From Streptomyces bluensis (GTDB taxonomy: Bacteria; Actinomycetota; Actinomycetes; Streptomycetales; Streptomycetaceae), in NCBI RefSeq assembly GCF_014650715.1, contig NZ_BMVM01000016.1, positions 62,001-126,000 on the forward strand: a stretch of 64,000 nt of DNA, in the 5' to 3' direction. The notes under the pieces were generated by a model. The model ran no database searches, was not told the origin of the DNA, and saw nothing but the letters and a program-made list of their open reading frames with translations. Both the position numbers and the translations under genes were made by a program. Below are positions 26,912 to 36,508 of this stretch, piece after piece. Numbering within the stretch: the first letter of the stretch is position 1; each line of letters starts with the position of its first letter.

Positions 26912-27942
26912 GGCTGACTCCTCTTCTCCGCGTGTCCGCCGAACTCACTGCGCATGGCGGACAGCACCCTGTCGGCGAACTCCCCGAGGCCCCGGGACTG
27001 GAACCGGTCGGTGAGCGCCGTGCTGATCACAGCGGCGGGTACGCCTTCGTCGACCGCCGCCAGTACCGTCCAGCGGCCTTCGCCGGAGTCAGAGACGCGC
27101 CCGGTGAATTCCTCCAGCTGCGGCGACCGGGCCAGCGCGTCGGCGGTGAGGTCGACGAGCCAGGAGCCCACAACGGAGCCGCGACGCCATACTTCGGCGA
27201 CCTCGCCCACGTCGATCTCGTACTGGTAGGCCTCCGGCTCGCGCAGCGGGGCGGTCTCCGCGTCGGCGGTGTGCTTGCGAAGTCCGGCGTCCGCGTGCTC
27301 GATGATGCTGAGCCCCTCGGCGATCGCGGCCATCATTCCGTACTCGACCCCGTTGTGGACCATCTTCACGAAGTGCCCGGCCCCACTCGGACCGCAGTGC
27401 AGATAGCCGTCCGGTGCGGTCCCGTCGGCGTGTCTGCTCGGTGTCGGCTCGGCGGCGCCGGCGCCGGGCGCGATGCTCCGGAAGAGGGGATCGAGCCGGG
27501 CGACGGGCGCGGGCTCGCCGCCGATCATGAGGCAGTAGCCGCGCTCAAGTCCCCACACCCCGCCCGATGTTCCGCAGTCCAGATAGTGAATGCGGCGAGG
27601 AGCAAGCTGCGCCGCACGGGTGATGTCGTCGCGGTAGTAGGAATTGCCCCCGTCGATGATCGCGTCGTCCGGAGCGAGGAGATCGGTCAGCTGGTCGAGC
27701 GTGGGCTGCACGACGGCGGCGGGCAGCATGAGCCAGACGACACGCGGCCGCTCCAGCTTCGCCACCAGGTCGCCGAGCGAGCCGGAGGCGACGGCGCCCT
27801 CGGCCTCCAACTCCCTCACCGCGCTTTCGTCGAGGTCGTAGACCACACAGCGGTGGCCGTCGCGCATGAGCCGGCGCACGAGGTTCGCGCCCATCCGGCC
27901 GAGCCCGATCATGCCGAGTTGCAGGGGAGTGTCGGTGGCCAT
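26908..27942 (-). CDS. gnd: 6-phosphogluconate dehydrogenase (decarboxylating), short form
   Basis: A 344-residue enzyme from ATG 27942 (AGGAGAG upstream). The Rossmann motif is MIGLGRMGANLVRRLM. The catalytic segment CGPSGAGHFVKMVHNGVEYG contains the invariant Lys and the HNG triad. The length fits the short, tetrameric, often NAD-preferring class. It converts 6-phosphogluconate to ribulose-5-P, CO2 and a reduced cofactor. An Ala/Pro/Asp insertion (GAGAAEPTPSRHADGTAPDG) is unusual and probably a surface loop. Confidence 0.92.
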   Translation of the reverse strand: MATDTPLQLGMIGLGRMGANLVRRLMRDGHRCVVYDLDESAVRELEAEGAVASGSLGDLVAKLERPRVVWLMLPAAVVQPTLDQLTDLLAPDDAIIDGGNSYYRDDITRAAQLAPRRIHYLDCGTSGGVWGLERGYCLMIGGEPAPVARLDPLFRSIAPGAGAAEPTPSRHADGTAPDGYLHCGPSGAGHFVKMVHNGVEYGMMAAIAEGLSIIEHADAGLRKHTADAETAPLREPEAYQYEIDVGEVAEVWRRGSVVGSWLVDLTADALARSPQLEEFTGRVSDSGEGRWTVLAAVDEGVPAAVISTALTDRFQSRGLGEFADRVLSAMRSEFGGHAEKRSQP

Positions 27943-28424
27943 GGCTGCTCTCCTGGGGGACAGGGCCCTGGGGTGGTGCGCGGGCTCCGGTTCGGCGCCG
28001 AAGGGCCGATCGATCGCATCCATGTGGAGTGGAGCCGCGACTATGTGCCCGGCCGAGCGTGCATCAACTCGCCCACGCGTACCAGCCTAGGTTCGTCCGT
28101 AACCCCCCTCAACTCGGCGCACGATCGGGCGAAGTCCTCGGCAGCCGGCAGCGGACGTCGTTCCCACGCTGGTACTCACATCCGATGTGTCTCCGGCTCG
28201 CGCTGGGTACGAACACTGGCCCTCGGCTCTCACCAGGCCCGTACCCTTTCCGCTGCTGCCGCGGCTCACGCCGCCCCGACCACTGTGTATCCGGAGCCTT
28301 GCACCCGCGCGCCACGTGACGACCGCGCTTCCCTCCGGCTTGGATACGTCCGAGGTCTTCCCCTAACACCCCCAAGGCCTGCACCATGCCGGGAGATTCA
28401 CAACCAGATATGAGAGGCACGTAC
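27943..28424. other. Divergent promoter region
   Basis: 482 bp between gnd (leftward) and the GH95-like gene (rightward). No gene, strong hairpin or convincing operator was found; it presumably contains both promoters. Confidence 0.4.
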
Positions 28425-30767
28425 ATGACCACCACGGCAGGTAATGGGATCTCTCGAAGAGGTGTGATCGGCACGGCGGCCGCGGTCGCCGCAGGGGGCT
28501 GGTCAGCCGGGTCCGGCACCGCTTGGGCGGCGCCCCGTGAGCCCGGCGGAGCGGAGGGACCGCACGAACGGATGGCCAGGGCCGCCGCTCTGCGCTGGCG
28601 GCGGATGCCCGGCGACTGGAAGGACGGCCCCTTCCTGGGCAACGGCCTGCTCGGGGTGCAGGTCTACCGAGGAGCCACGGCCAACTCCGTGAAGGTCATG
28701 GTCAGCCACAGCCAGGTGCAGGACCAGCGCCCCCAGTGGCGTGCTCCGTACGGCTTCTCCCGGTTACCCATAGGGCACTTCGACCTCACGCTCGCCGGTG
28801 AGGTGACCGGTGTCGACTGGACACTCGACCTCTGGGACGCCGAGCTGCGCGGCACCGTCACCACCACCCGGGGCAGCGTCCGCTTCTCGATGCTGGTGCA
28901 CAACACCCGTACCGCGCTGCTGATCTCCACCCGGCCCAGTGCGGGCGAGGACGACGCGGCCTGGTCGTTCACATGGATGTCCGCGACCTCGCCGCGTACC
29001 AAGGACAAACCCGCCGACTACACCGGCAACCCCGACCCCCGGGTCGGCTCCGCCGGAGACGCCGGGGCCACCAGGTACGTCGAGCAGCCGCTGATCGCGG
29101 GCGGAGGGTGGACCACCGCCTGGCGCGAACGGCGCGTCGGCAGCGGCAGGCTGCTGGCCGCGCACATCGTCTACCGTTTCCCGGACGACTTGTCGCGCAC
29201 GACGGAACTGGCCGTCGCGGAAGTCGCCCGCACACTGTCCGTGGACCCGGACGACCTGGTGCGCGAGCACCGCGCATGGTTGCACCGCTTCTACCGGCGC
29301 AGCCTGTTGTCGGTCCCCGACAAGCGCATTCAGCACTTCTACTGGATCCAGCTCTACAAGGCCGCCTGCGCCACCCGCGCCGGCGGGCCCTCGATGTCCG
29401 AATGGGGGCCGTGGTACCCGGAGACCGGCGGAAGCTGGACCGCGGTCTGGTGGAACCTCAATGTCCAGATCGCCACCTGGCTGATCCAGGGGTCCAACCA
29501 CCTCGAACTCGACTCCGTCACCTCCACCTTCAAGAACTTCGAGGAGTACCTGCCCCTGTCCGTCCCGCCGCAGTACCAGGACGGCGAGACCTACGCCCTG
29601 GCCCACCCGTCCGACTGGAAGCTCCGCCCCGGCGCCAAGACCGTCGGCATCCCCGGTACCTCCACCAAGACCGACAACAACGGCAATCTCATCTGGGCCA
29701 TGCACAACATCTGGCTCAGCCACCGCCACACCATGGACGCGTCGATCGTGCGCGACGTCCTCTACCCGATCCTCGTCAAGGCGGTGAACTTCTACGACCA
29801 CTTCCTGTACGAGGGCAGCGACGGAAAGCTGCACCTGCCGCTCACCCGGTCGCCCGAGTGGGCCGACGCCACGGACTGCACCTACGACCTCTCCCTGCTC
29901 CGCTGGGGCTGCGCCACCCTCCTCGACTGCCTGCGCATTCTCCGTACGGACCATCCCCGCGCCGGCCGCTGGCGCGAGATCCTCAAGCGCCTGGTGGACT
30001 ACCCGCGGGACGCGACCGGCATCGTCATCGGCGCCGACAAGCCGCTCACCGAGTCCCACCGGCACTTCTCGCACATGCTGTGGCTGTACCCGCTGCACGA
30101 GCTGAGCTGGGACCGGCCGGCCGACCGGGAGATCATGCGAACGACCTTCGACCACTGGGTCAAGGACCGTGGCCTGTGGGCGGGTTACAGCTACGCCGTC
30201 GCCTCCTCGATGGCGTCCGTGATGGAACGACCCGAGGAGGCCCTGGACTTCCTGACCTTCTTCACCGACGGCAATGTCGTCCACCGGACCTGGGGCGCGA
30301 GGATGACGCCGAACACCATGTACGTCGAGGACACCAACCTCGGCATCGAGAGCCCCTTGACGGCGGCCCAGTCGGTCCTCGACATGGCCGTGCAGAGCCA
30401 CGGCGGCACCGTACGGGTCTTCCCCTCCGTGTCACGCCGCTGGCCCGACCTCTCGGTCCAAGCTCTCCGTACCCAGGGCGCGTTCCTCGTCGACGCGGAC
30501 CGAGCAGGCGGCCGGACCCGATGGGTACGCGTCCACAGCGAGGCCGGCGCACCACTGGTGCTGCACCACGGCATCGACGGCGCCGTCGACGTACGGGACG
30601 AGCGGGGCCGGCGGCTGCGACACCGGGAGACAGGACCCGGCCGTATCGAGATTCCGCTCGGCCGGGAGGAAACGGCCGTCATCGTCCCGCGCGGCACCCA
30701 CCCGGACCCGGGTCCGCGTGACGTACCGGCCGTCGGCGATGCCAGGCCTTGGGGGCTGCCGGACTGA
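28425..30767 (+). CDS. Tat-secreted GH95-like glycoside hydrolase
   Basis: A 780-residue exported enzyme. ATG 28425 is chosen for the GAGAGG seven bases upstream. The Tat signal is ISRRGVIGTAAAVAAGG, with cleavage near AWA. The N-terminal beta domain has DWKDGPFLGNGLLGVQVYRG; the (alpha/alpha)6 barrel contains YPETGGSWTAVWWNLNVQ, GNLIWAMHNIWLSHRH and TESHRHFSHMLWLYPLHE, a clear GH95 signature. GH95 enzymes remove alpha-L-fucose or alpha-L-galactose. The C-terminal domain (IDGAVDVRDERGRRLRH) is beta-rich. The substrate is uncertain. Confidence 0.85.
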   Translation: MTTTAGNGISRRGVIGTAAAVAAGGWSAGSGTAWAAPREPGGAEGPHERMARAAALRWRRMPGDWKDGPFLGNGLLGVQVYRGATANSVKVMVSHSQVQDQRPQWRAPYGFSRLPIGHFDLTLAGEVTGVDWTLDLWDAELRGTVTTTRGSVRFSMLVHNTRTALLISTRPSAGEDDAAWSFTWMSATSPRTKDKPADYTGNPDPRVGSAGDAGATRYVEQPLIAGGGWTTAWRERRVGSGRLLAAHIVYRFPDDLSRTTELAVAEVARTLSVDPDDLVREHRAWLHRFYRRSLLSVPDKRIQHFYWIQLYKAACATRAGGPSMSEWGPWYPETGGSWTAVWWNLNVQIATWLIQGSNHLELDSVTSTFKNFEEYLPLSVPPQYQDGETYALAHPSDWKLRPGAKTVGIPGTSTKTDNNGNLIWAMHNIWLSHRHTMDASIVRDVLYPILVKAVNFYDHFLYEGSDGKLHLPLTRSPEWADATDCTYDLSLLRWGCATLLDCLRILRTDHPRAGRWREILKRLVDYPRDATGIVIGADKPLTESHRHFSHMLWLYPLHELSWDRPADREIMRTTFDHWVKDRGLWAGYSYAVASSMASVMERPEEALDFLTFFTDGNVVHRTWGARMTPNTMYVEDTNLGIESPLTAAQSVLDMAVQSHGGTVRVFPSVSRRWPDLSVQALRTQGAFLVDADRAGGRTRWVRVHSEAGAPLVLHHGIDGAVDVRDERGRRLRHRETGPGRIEIPLGREETAVIVPRGTHPDPGPRDVPAVGDARPWGLPD

Positions 30768-30854
30768 CCTCGCTGTCCGGCCGGCGGGCAGCGACACGTC
30801 CTGCAACGGGCTACGGGCCAACGGAGCCACGCTCAGCGCGGAGTTCGCCCGGGG

Positions 30855-32696
30855 TCAGCCGAGTGTGAGGTGAGGGGAGTACAGGTCGATCCAGGTGGCG
30901 AGGTTGAGTGCCGTCTCCAGGCCGCGCCGGGACGCCTGGTCGATGCGGGGCGCGTGGGATGCGGCGGCGCGGGTCAGCCGCTCGCGGCTGACCATGTCGA
31001 AGACCCGGTGTGCGGGGTTGTCCAGGAGTTCCTTGACCTGGTTCTGCAGCGCCACGGCGTAGGCCGGGTCCTGAGTGGAGGGGTAGGGGCTCTTCACCCT
31101 GTCGTAGACGGAAGGGGGCAGCAGATCGGCGGTGGCCTCGCGCAGCAGGCTCTTCTCCCGGCCGTCGAACGACTTCAGCCGCCAGGGGGTGTTGTACACG
31201 TACTCCACCAGCCGGTGGTCGCAGTACGGCACGCGGACCTCCAGTCCGACCGCCATGCTCATACGGTCCTTGCGGTCCAGCAGGACGCGGACGAATCGGG
31301 TGAGGTGGAGGTGGCAGATCTGTCGCATCCGGTACTCGAAGTCGCTCTCGCCGTCGAGCCGCTGGATCCCGGCCACCGCCTGGCGGTAGCTGTCCTGCAC
31401 GTAGGAGGCGAGATCCAGGGCTGTGGCGAAGTCCTGGCTGAGGATGCCGTCCTCGTCGCCGAAGTGCTGCCGGAAGTGCACCAGCCAGGGAAAGGTGTCG
31501 GCTGCCCGCGCCGCGGGGTCGAAGAACTGCTGGTAGCCCCCGAACACCTCGTCGGCGGATTCTCCGGACAGGGCGACCGTCGAGTGCTGCCGGATGGCCT
31601 TGAACAGCAGGTAGAGGGAGGCGTCCATGTCGCCCATAGCGATGGGGAGGTCCCTGGCCCGGATGACGCGGGCCCGCACCTCGGGGTCGGCCAACTGGCC
31701 GGGGTCCAGGACGATGTCCTGGTGTTCGGTTCCGGAACTGTTCGCCACGTCGTGCACGTAGGGGCTGTCCGGGGTCGCGCGCAGGGCGTCGGGGACGAAG
31801 TTCTCGCTGTGCCCCACGAAGTCGACGGCGAAACTGCGGACCTTCCCGCCTGCCGCGGCGAGTTCGCGGGAGGCGAGAGCGGTCATGGCGGAGGAGTCCA
31901 GGCCGCCTGAGAGCAGGGTGCAGCGCGGCACGTCGGCCACGAGCTGGCGGCGCACGATGCCTTCGAGCAGCTCCCGGACCCGGGCGATGGAGCCGTCACG
32001 GTCATCGGAGTGCGGCCGTGTCTCCAACGACCAGTAGACGCGGGTCCGGATCCCCTCCGGGCGCACGGTCACCACCGTCCCGGGCTCGACCTCACGCATC
32101 CCCTGCCAGATCGCGTGACCGGGTGACTTCACGAAGGCGAATGCCTCCCGCAGTCCGTCGAGGGTCACGGCGCGTGTGGCGAGCGGGTTGGCGAGGATCG
32201 CCTTGGGCTCCGAGCCGAACAGCACGCCGTCGGCGGTGGGGGAGAAGTAGAAGGGCTTGATGCCCATGCGGTCACGGACCATGACCAGCTTCTGCTCGCG
32301 CTGGTCCCAGACGGCGAAGGCGTACATGCCGTTGAGGTGCTCGGCGACGGCCTCGCCCCACTCCAGATATCCGTGCAGCACCACCTCGGTGTCGGAGTCG
32401 GTGGTGAAGCGGTGTCTCCGAGAGATGAGCTCCTTGCGCAGCTCGGTGAAGTTGTAGACCTCACCGGAGTACACCAGGGCCACCGCCGTCCCGGCCTCCC
32501 GGACGCTCATCGGCTGCCGGCCGCCCGGCAGGTCGATGATGGCCAGCCTTCTGTGGCCGAGCGCGGCCGGGCCCTGGACCCAGGTGCCGCGGTCGTCCGG
32601 GCCACGGCAGGCCATCGTCTCGGTCATCGCGTCCACGGTGGCCTGCTCGGTGCCCAGGTCCCGCTGGTACGAGATCCATCCCGTGATACCGCACAC
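30855..32696 (-). CDS. asnB: Glutamine-hydrolysing asparagine synthase family protein
   Basis: A 613-residue enzyme beginning MCGITGWI, with Cys2 available as N-terminal nucleophile for glutamine hydrolysis. The glutaminase domain shows RLAIIDLPGGRQPM and YSGEVYNFTELR. The synthetase domain has the ATP-pyrophosphatase loop LLSGGLDSSAMTAL and SGESADEVFGGY. It would amidate a carboxylate (aspartate, or another acid in specialised metabolism) with ammonia from glutamine. It is divergent from the TetR-P450-ferredoxin-MFS cluster, so it may belong to a natural-product locus rather than primary metabolism (inference). Confidence 0.92.
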   Translation of the reverse strand: MCGITGWISYQRDLGTEQATVDAMTETMACRGPDDRGTWVQGPAALGHRRLAIIDLPGGRQPMSVREAGTAVALVYSGEVYNFTELRKELISRRHRFTTDSDTEVVLHGYLEWGEAVAEHLNGMYAFAVWDQREQKLVMVRDRMGIKPFYFSPTADGVLFGSEPKAILANPLATRAVTLDGLREAFAFVKSPGHAIWQGMREVEPGTVVTVRPEGIRTRVYWSLETRPHSDDRDGSIARVRELLEGIVRRQLVADVPRCTLLSGGLDSSAMTALASRELAAAGGKVRSFAVDFVGHSENFVPDALRATPDSPYVHDVANSSGTEHQDIVLDPGQLADPEVRARVIRARDLPIAMGDMDASLYLLFKAIRQHSTVALSGESADEVFGGYQQFFDPAARAADTFPWLVHFRQHFGDEDGILSQDFATALDLASYVQDSYRQAVAGIQRLDGESDFEYRMRQICHLHLTRFVRVLLDRKDRMSMAVGLEVRVPYCDHRLVEYVYNTPWRLKSFDGREKSLLREATADLLPPSVYDRVKSPYPSTQDPAYAVALQNQVKELLDNPAHRVFDMVSRERLTRAAASHAPRIDQASRRGLETALNLATWIDLYSPHLTLG

Positions 32697-32874
32697 GGTC
32701 GTCCTCCGTTCCGGTCGCCGGTGCCGCCGGCCGGCAGTGCCGCCGAAGGACGACGGGGGAGCAAACCGACCGGCAACAGAAAGCGCATGTAGGCGCCACC
32801 TATATGCCCAGCGTCCTTCACTGAGTGTCGACGGTCAAAAGGACCATAGGAGACCATAAGAGATAAAAGGGGCC

Positions 32875-33579
32875 ATGAGAGCGGCAAGGGCCACGCCGGG
32901 AGTCGCTCTCCCGTGGGTCAGTGGGGAGGTGAGCCTCGCGGTGGTGGGCGGTTCTGCTGAGGGCGCGGACGAGGCGCCGCGGGGACTGCGCAAGGTTCCG
33001 CTGAGCGATCCCGGTCGACGCCGGGAGGTGCTCGACGCCGTGCTCGCACTGCTGGCCGAGGTCGGGTACGAGCGGTTGACGATGGACCTCGTCGCCCAGC
33101 GTGCCAGGGCCAGCAAGGCCACGCTCTACCAGCGGTGGCCGACCAAGGCCCGGCTGGCGGTGGCGGCCCTGGAACAGCGCCGGCCGCAGATCACCGACCA
33201 CGACACGGGTTCCTTCCTCGGGGATCTGCGGCACCTGCTCGCCTCGTGGCTGGCGGGCTGGACGGAACTCGACCGGGGCCTGGTCATCGCCCTGCTGGAA
33301 GGCAGCAGAACGGACGCGGAGCTGACCCGCCTGCGTCACGAGCGGCTGCGCCGCCCGCTGCGGCAGGCCGTCGAGTCATTGGTGGAGCGGGCGCTTCGGC
33401 GGGGTGAGATCCCCGCCGGGGTGGATCCGGAACTCCTGGTGGAGATGCCGTTCTCGGTACTGCTGACGCATGTGCTGATCGAGGGAGAGGCGCCCGACGT
33501 CGCGCTCGTCGACAGGATCATGGACCGGGTGCTGGCTCCGCTGCTCGGCACAGCGCCGCCCGAAGGCGCCGGGCCGTGA
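32875..33579 (+). CDS. TetR-family transcriptional regulator
   Basis: A 234-residue repressor, ATG 32875 (GTG 32929 is possible because the first 35-40 residues are low-complexity). The helix-turn-helix lies at about 50-95: RREVLDAVLALLAEVGYERL, then TMDLVAQRARASKATLYQRW. The C-terminal half is the TetR_C ligand domain with SWLAGWTELDRGLVIALLEG. A perfect palindrome 18 bp downstream of its stop sits in front of the P450 gene, the likely target. Confidence 0.87.
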   Translation: MRAARATPGVALPWVSGEVSLAVVGGSAEGADEAPRGLRKVPLSDPGRRREVLDAVLALLAEVGYERLTMDLVAQRARASKATLYQRWPTKARLAVAALEQRRPQITDHDTGSFLGDLRHLLASWLAGWTELDRGLVIALLEGSRTDAELTRLRHERLRRPLRQAVESLVERALRRGEIPAGVDPELLVEMPFSVLLTHVLIEGEAPDVALVDRIMDRVLAPLLGTAPPEGAGP

Positions 33580-33596
33580 TGTCTGTATCGCGCACA

Positions 33597-33614
33597 TAGT
33601 ACGGATTCGTACTA
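33597..33614. promoter_or_regulatory. Palindromic TetR-type operator
   Basis: TAGTACG-GATT-CGTACTA: seven-base arms, four-base centre, all pairs perfect. It lies 46 bp ahead of the P450 ATG, in the only gap of the TetR-P450 run, so the regulator just upstream is the obvious binder. Confidence 0.7.
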
Positions 33615-33659
33615 CTCTGGGGTGTGAGGCTGAACGGCCGGATGAAGGGAGCGGTTCCC

Positions 33660-34868
33660 ATGAGCGCGCCCTTGGCGCCCGCGGCGCCACTGCCCACGCA
33701 CCGTACCTGCCCGCTCGATCCGCCACCGGAGTACCAGCGGCTGCGGGAGGAGCAGCCGGTGGCCCCGCTGGCCTTTCCCGACGGCACGGTGGGCTGGCTG
33801 CTGACCCGGCACGAGGACGTCCGCGCGGTGCTGGCCGACGACCGGTTCAGTTCGGCCCGCGAGAACGCTTCCTCTCCGGTGCGCCGCAACCTGTTCCGTC
33901 CGGAAGACCGGCCCGGAATGCTGCTGAACATGGATCCACCGGAACACACCCGCTACCGGGGGATGCTCACCCGTTACTTCACAGTGCGCCGGATGCGCGC
34001 CCTGGCACCGAGGATCGAGCGGATCGTCGCGGACCACCTCGACGCCATGGAAGCGGCCGGTCCTCCGACGGACCTCGTTCCCGCCTTCGCCCGGCCCATT
34101 CCCTCCCTGGTCATCTGCGAGTTGCTCGGCGTGCCCTACGCCGACCGGGAGAAGTTCCAGCGGTGGACCGCCACGATGCTCAGGCTGGACGTCTCCGAGG
34201 ACGAGGCATGGCGGGCCCGTGAGGCACTGCGCACGTACATGCGCGACCTGGTGGCCGACAAACGCGAACACCCCGACGACGCCCTGCTCAGCACCCTGAT
34301 CCGGGCACAAGACCCGGACCCCGCGCTGACGGACCAGGAACTGACCGGCATGGGCCGGCTGCTGCTGATCGCCGGGCACGAGACCACCGCCAACATGCTC
34401 GCCCTCGGCACCTACGCTCTGCTGTCCCACCCCGACCAGTTGCGCTCCCTGCGCGAGCACCCGGAAGGCGTCGGCCGAGCGGTCGAGGAACTCCTGCGCT
34501 ACCTGACCATCGTGCAGTTCGGCACCGTCAGGGTCGCCCGCGAGGACGTCCAGATCCACGGCGTGCGCATCCGCGCCGGGCAGACCGTCGTGGCCTCACT
34601 GCCGGCCGCCAACCGCGACCCCGGCCAGTTCACCGAGCCGGACCGGCTCGACCTCACCCGCGAACCCTCCCAGCACGTCTCCTTCGGACACGGCATCCAC
34701 CAGTGCCTGGGACAGCAACTGGCCCGTGTCGAGATGCAGATCGCCTTTCCCGCCCTTCTCCGGCGCTTCCCCACGCTCCGCCTGGCCGTCCCGCCCGAGC
34801 AGGTCCCGATGCGTGACGACATGTTCGTCTACGGCGTCCACGCGCTCCCACTCAGCTGGGACAGGTGA
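33660..34868 (+). CDS. Cytochrome P450
   Basis: A 402-residue bacterial P450 from ATG 33660 (GGGAG eight bases upstream). I-helix oxygen motif AGHETTA at about 238-244, ExxR in EELLR, and heme loop FGHGIHQCLGQ with the thiolate C349. The PPEHTRYR segment near residue 90 is typical of the CYP105/107-like class. It takes electrons from the ferredoxin encoded 7 bp downstream. The cluster includes a TetR regulator and an MFS pump, suggesting a tailoring or detoxifying oxidation. Confidence 0.95.
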   Translation: MSAPLAPAAPLPTHRTCPLDPPPEYQRLREEQPVAPLAFPDGTVGWLLTRHEDVRAVLADDRFSSARENASSPVRRNLFRPEDRPGMLLNMDPPEHTRYRGMLTRYFTVRRMRALAPRIERIVADHLDAMEAAGPPTDLVPAFARPIPSLVICELLGVPYADREKFQRWTATMLRLDVSEDEAWRAREALRTYMRDLVADKREHPDDALLSTLIRAQDPDPALTDQELTGMGRLLLIAGHETTANMLALGTYALLSHPDQLRSLREHPEGVGRAVEELLRYLTIVQFGTVRVAREDVQIHGVRIRAGQTVVASLPAANRDPGQFTEPDRLDLTREPSQHVSFGHGIHQCLGQQLARVEMQIAFPALLRRFPTLRLAVPPEQVPMRDDMFVYGVHALPLSWDR

Positions 34869-34875
34869 CCACACC

Positions 34876-35082
34876 ATGAAGATCAGGATCGACCACGATC
34901 GCTGCCGGGGCGCCGGCCAGTGCACCCTGACCGCACCCGAACTCTTCGACCAGTCCGACGACGACGGCACCGTCGTCCTGCTCAACGAGCAGCCCCCACC
35001 CGAACTCCAGGCCCGCGCCCGCCTCGCCGCGAGCCTGTGCCCCAACTCGGTCATCCACATCGCCGACACTTCTGACCCGTGA
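34876..35082 (+). CDS. [3Fe-4S] ferredoxin, P450 electron donor
   Basis: A 68-residue ferredoxin from ATG 34876. Three cluster cysteines are visible: C10 and C16 in CRGAGQC, and C55 in SLCPNSVI. The second-position Ala/Gly in place of a fourth Cys gives a 3Fe-4S cluster, as in ferredoxins paired with streptomycete P450s. Its stop overlaps the MFS GTG. Confidence 0.95.
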   Translation: MKIRIDHDRCRGAGQCTLTAPELFDQSDDDGTVVLLNEQPPPELQARARLAASLCPNSVIHIADTSDP

Positions 35083-36470
35083 CCACCGCGCGGCCGGGGC
35101 GGAGAAGCCGCACGTCCGAGCGACGCTCCTGGGCCCCGCTGCTCGTAGTGTGCGCCGGGTACTTCATGGTGATCCTCGATGTGACGGTCATCAACGTCGC
35201 CGTGCCGGTGATCGGCCGGGAACTGTCGGCCTCGCTCACCGGTATCCAGTGGATCACCGACGGGTACACCCTGGTGTTCGCCGGGTTCCTGCTGACCGGC
35301 GGCGCGCTGGGTGACCGGCTGGGCAACCGTCGGGTCTTCTGCTGGGGCGTGGTGGTGTTCACCGCGTCCTCGGCCGCTTGCGCGCTCGCGCCGAACGCTC
35401 CCTTCCTGGTGGTGGCCCGGCTGGTGGAGGGACTCGGCGCGGCCTTGATCGTGCCCGGTTCCCTGGCCCTGCTCCAGCAGTCCTACCCGGCACCGGCCGC
35501 ACGCTCGCGGGCCTTCGGACTGTGGGGTTCGATGGCCGGCATCGCGGCTTCTGCCGGTCCGCTGCTGGGCGGGCTGCTGGTCTCCACGGTGGGGTGGCGC
35601 TGGGTGTTCCTCATCAACCTGCCCGTCGGTGTGGCGTCCCTGGTGCTGACGCCGCGGTATGTGGCGCGCTCGCCCCGACGCGCCGCCCGAGCCCTGGACT
35701 GGCCGGCGCAGTGCGCGGTCGTGGCGGCGGTGGCACTGCTGACCGCGGCGCTCAACGAGGCCGGACGGCGGGGCTGGTCCGATCCGGCTGTTCTCGCCGG
35801 CGTGGGCCTGGCCGTGCTGGCCGCCGTGGCGTTCGCGGTGCGCGAGCGGCTGGCCCGGTCTCCTGTCCTTCCGCTGAGCCTGCTGCGCTCTCGTGCGATG
35901 AGCGGCGGATCCGTCATCGGCCTGCTGTTCAACTTCGGCTTCTACGGCATGGTGTTCACCGCCAGTCTGGAATTCCAGCACCAGCGCGGCTTCAGCGCCC
36001 TCGGCACCGGGCTGGCGCTGTTCCCGGCGGTGGCGATGACCATGTTCGCCTCCGCGGTGTCCGGGCGGCTGTCCCACCGCACCGGCGATCGTCCGCTGGT
36101 GATCTCCGGCATGCTCCTCGCCGCCCTGGGGCTGGCCGGCTGGGCCGCGGCGGGAACCGACCCCGCGTACCCGCTGCTGGTGGCCCCGATGATGGCCGCG
36201 GGATTCGGTACCTCCTTCGCCCTCACCGGCGGAGCCGCCACCGTGATGGGCGCCGCACCCCCGGGGTACTCAGGGGCCGCCTCCGCCCTGTTCAACACCA
36301 CCCGCCAGATCGGCAGCGCCACTGGCGTGGCGCTCGGCGGCAGCCTGCTCGCCACAGCCACCGACTACAGCGCCGGGCTCCGCACCAGCATGGCCATCGG
36401 CGCGCTCGCCTACCTGACCGCAGCAGGCCTCGCGTGGCTGTGCGTGCCGGCGAAGCCCCAAAGGCCGTAG
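35079..36470 (+). CDS. MFS drug transporter, 14-helix DHA2 (EmrB/QacA) type
   Basis: A 463-residue antiporter from GTG 35079, coupled to the ferredoxin. Helix 1 is VVCAGYFMVILDVTVINVAV with the DHA2 D/V motif; LTGIQWITDGYTLVFAGFLL and GDRLGNRRVF (motif A) follow; motif C is GLWGSMAGIAASAGPLLGGL. It should expel a toxic or specialised metabolite, perhaps the P450 product, using the proton gradient. Confidence 0.92.
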   Translation: MTTARPGRRSRTSERRSWAPLLVVCAGYFMVILDVTVINVAVPVIGRELSASLTGIQWITDGYTLVFAGFLLTGGALGDRLGNRRVFCWGVVVFTASSAACALAPNAPFLVVARLVEGLGAALIVPGSLALLQQSYPAPAARSRAFGLWGSMAGIAASAGPLLGGLLVSTVGWRWVFLINLPVGVASLVLTPRYVARSPRRAARALDWPAQCAVVAAVALLTAALNEAGRRGWSDPAVLAGVGLAVLAAVAFAVRERLARSPVLPLSLLRSRAMSGGSVIGLLFNFGFYGMVFTASLEFQHQRGFSALGTGLALFPAVAMTMFASAVSGRLSHRTGDRPLVISGMLLAALGLAGWAAAGTDPAYPLLVAPMMAAGFGTSFALTGGAATVMGAAPPGYSGAASALFNTTRQIGSATGVALGGSLLATATDYSAGLRTSMAIGALAYLTAAGLAWLCVPAKPQRP

Positions 36471-36508
36471 TTTCTTGTGACAGGCGCGACCGGCAATGTG
36501 AGCGGGTG

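Noticed and set aside
32697..32874. Direct repeats GACCATAGGA/GACCATAAGA ahead of TetR as operator
   Set aside because: Short, A-rich and not palindromic; too weak against the perfect palindrome at 33597.
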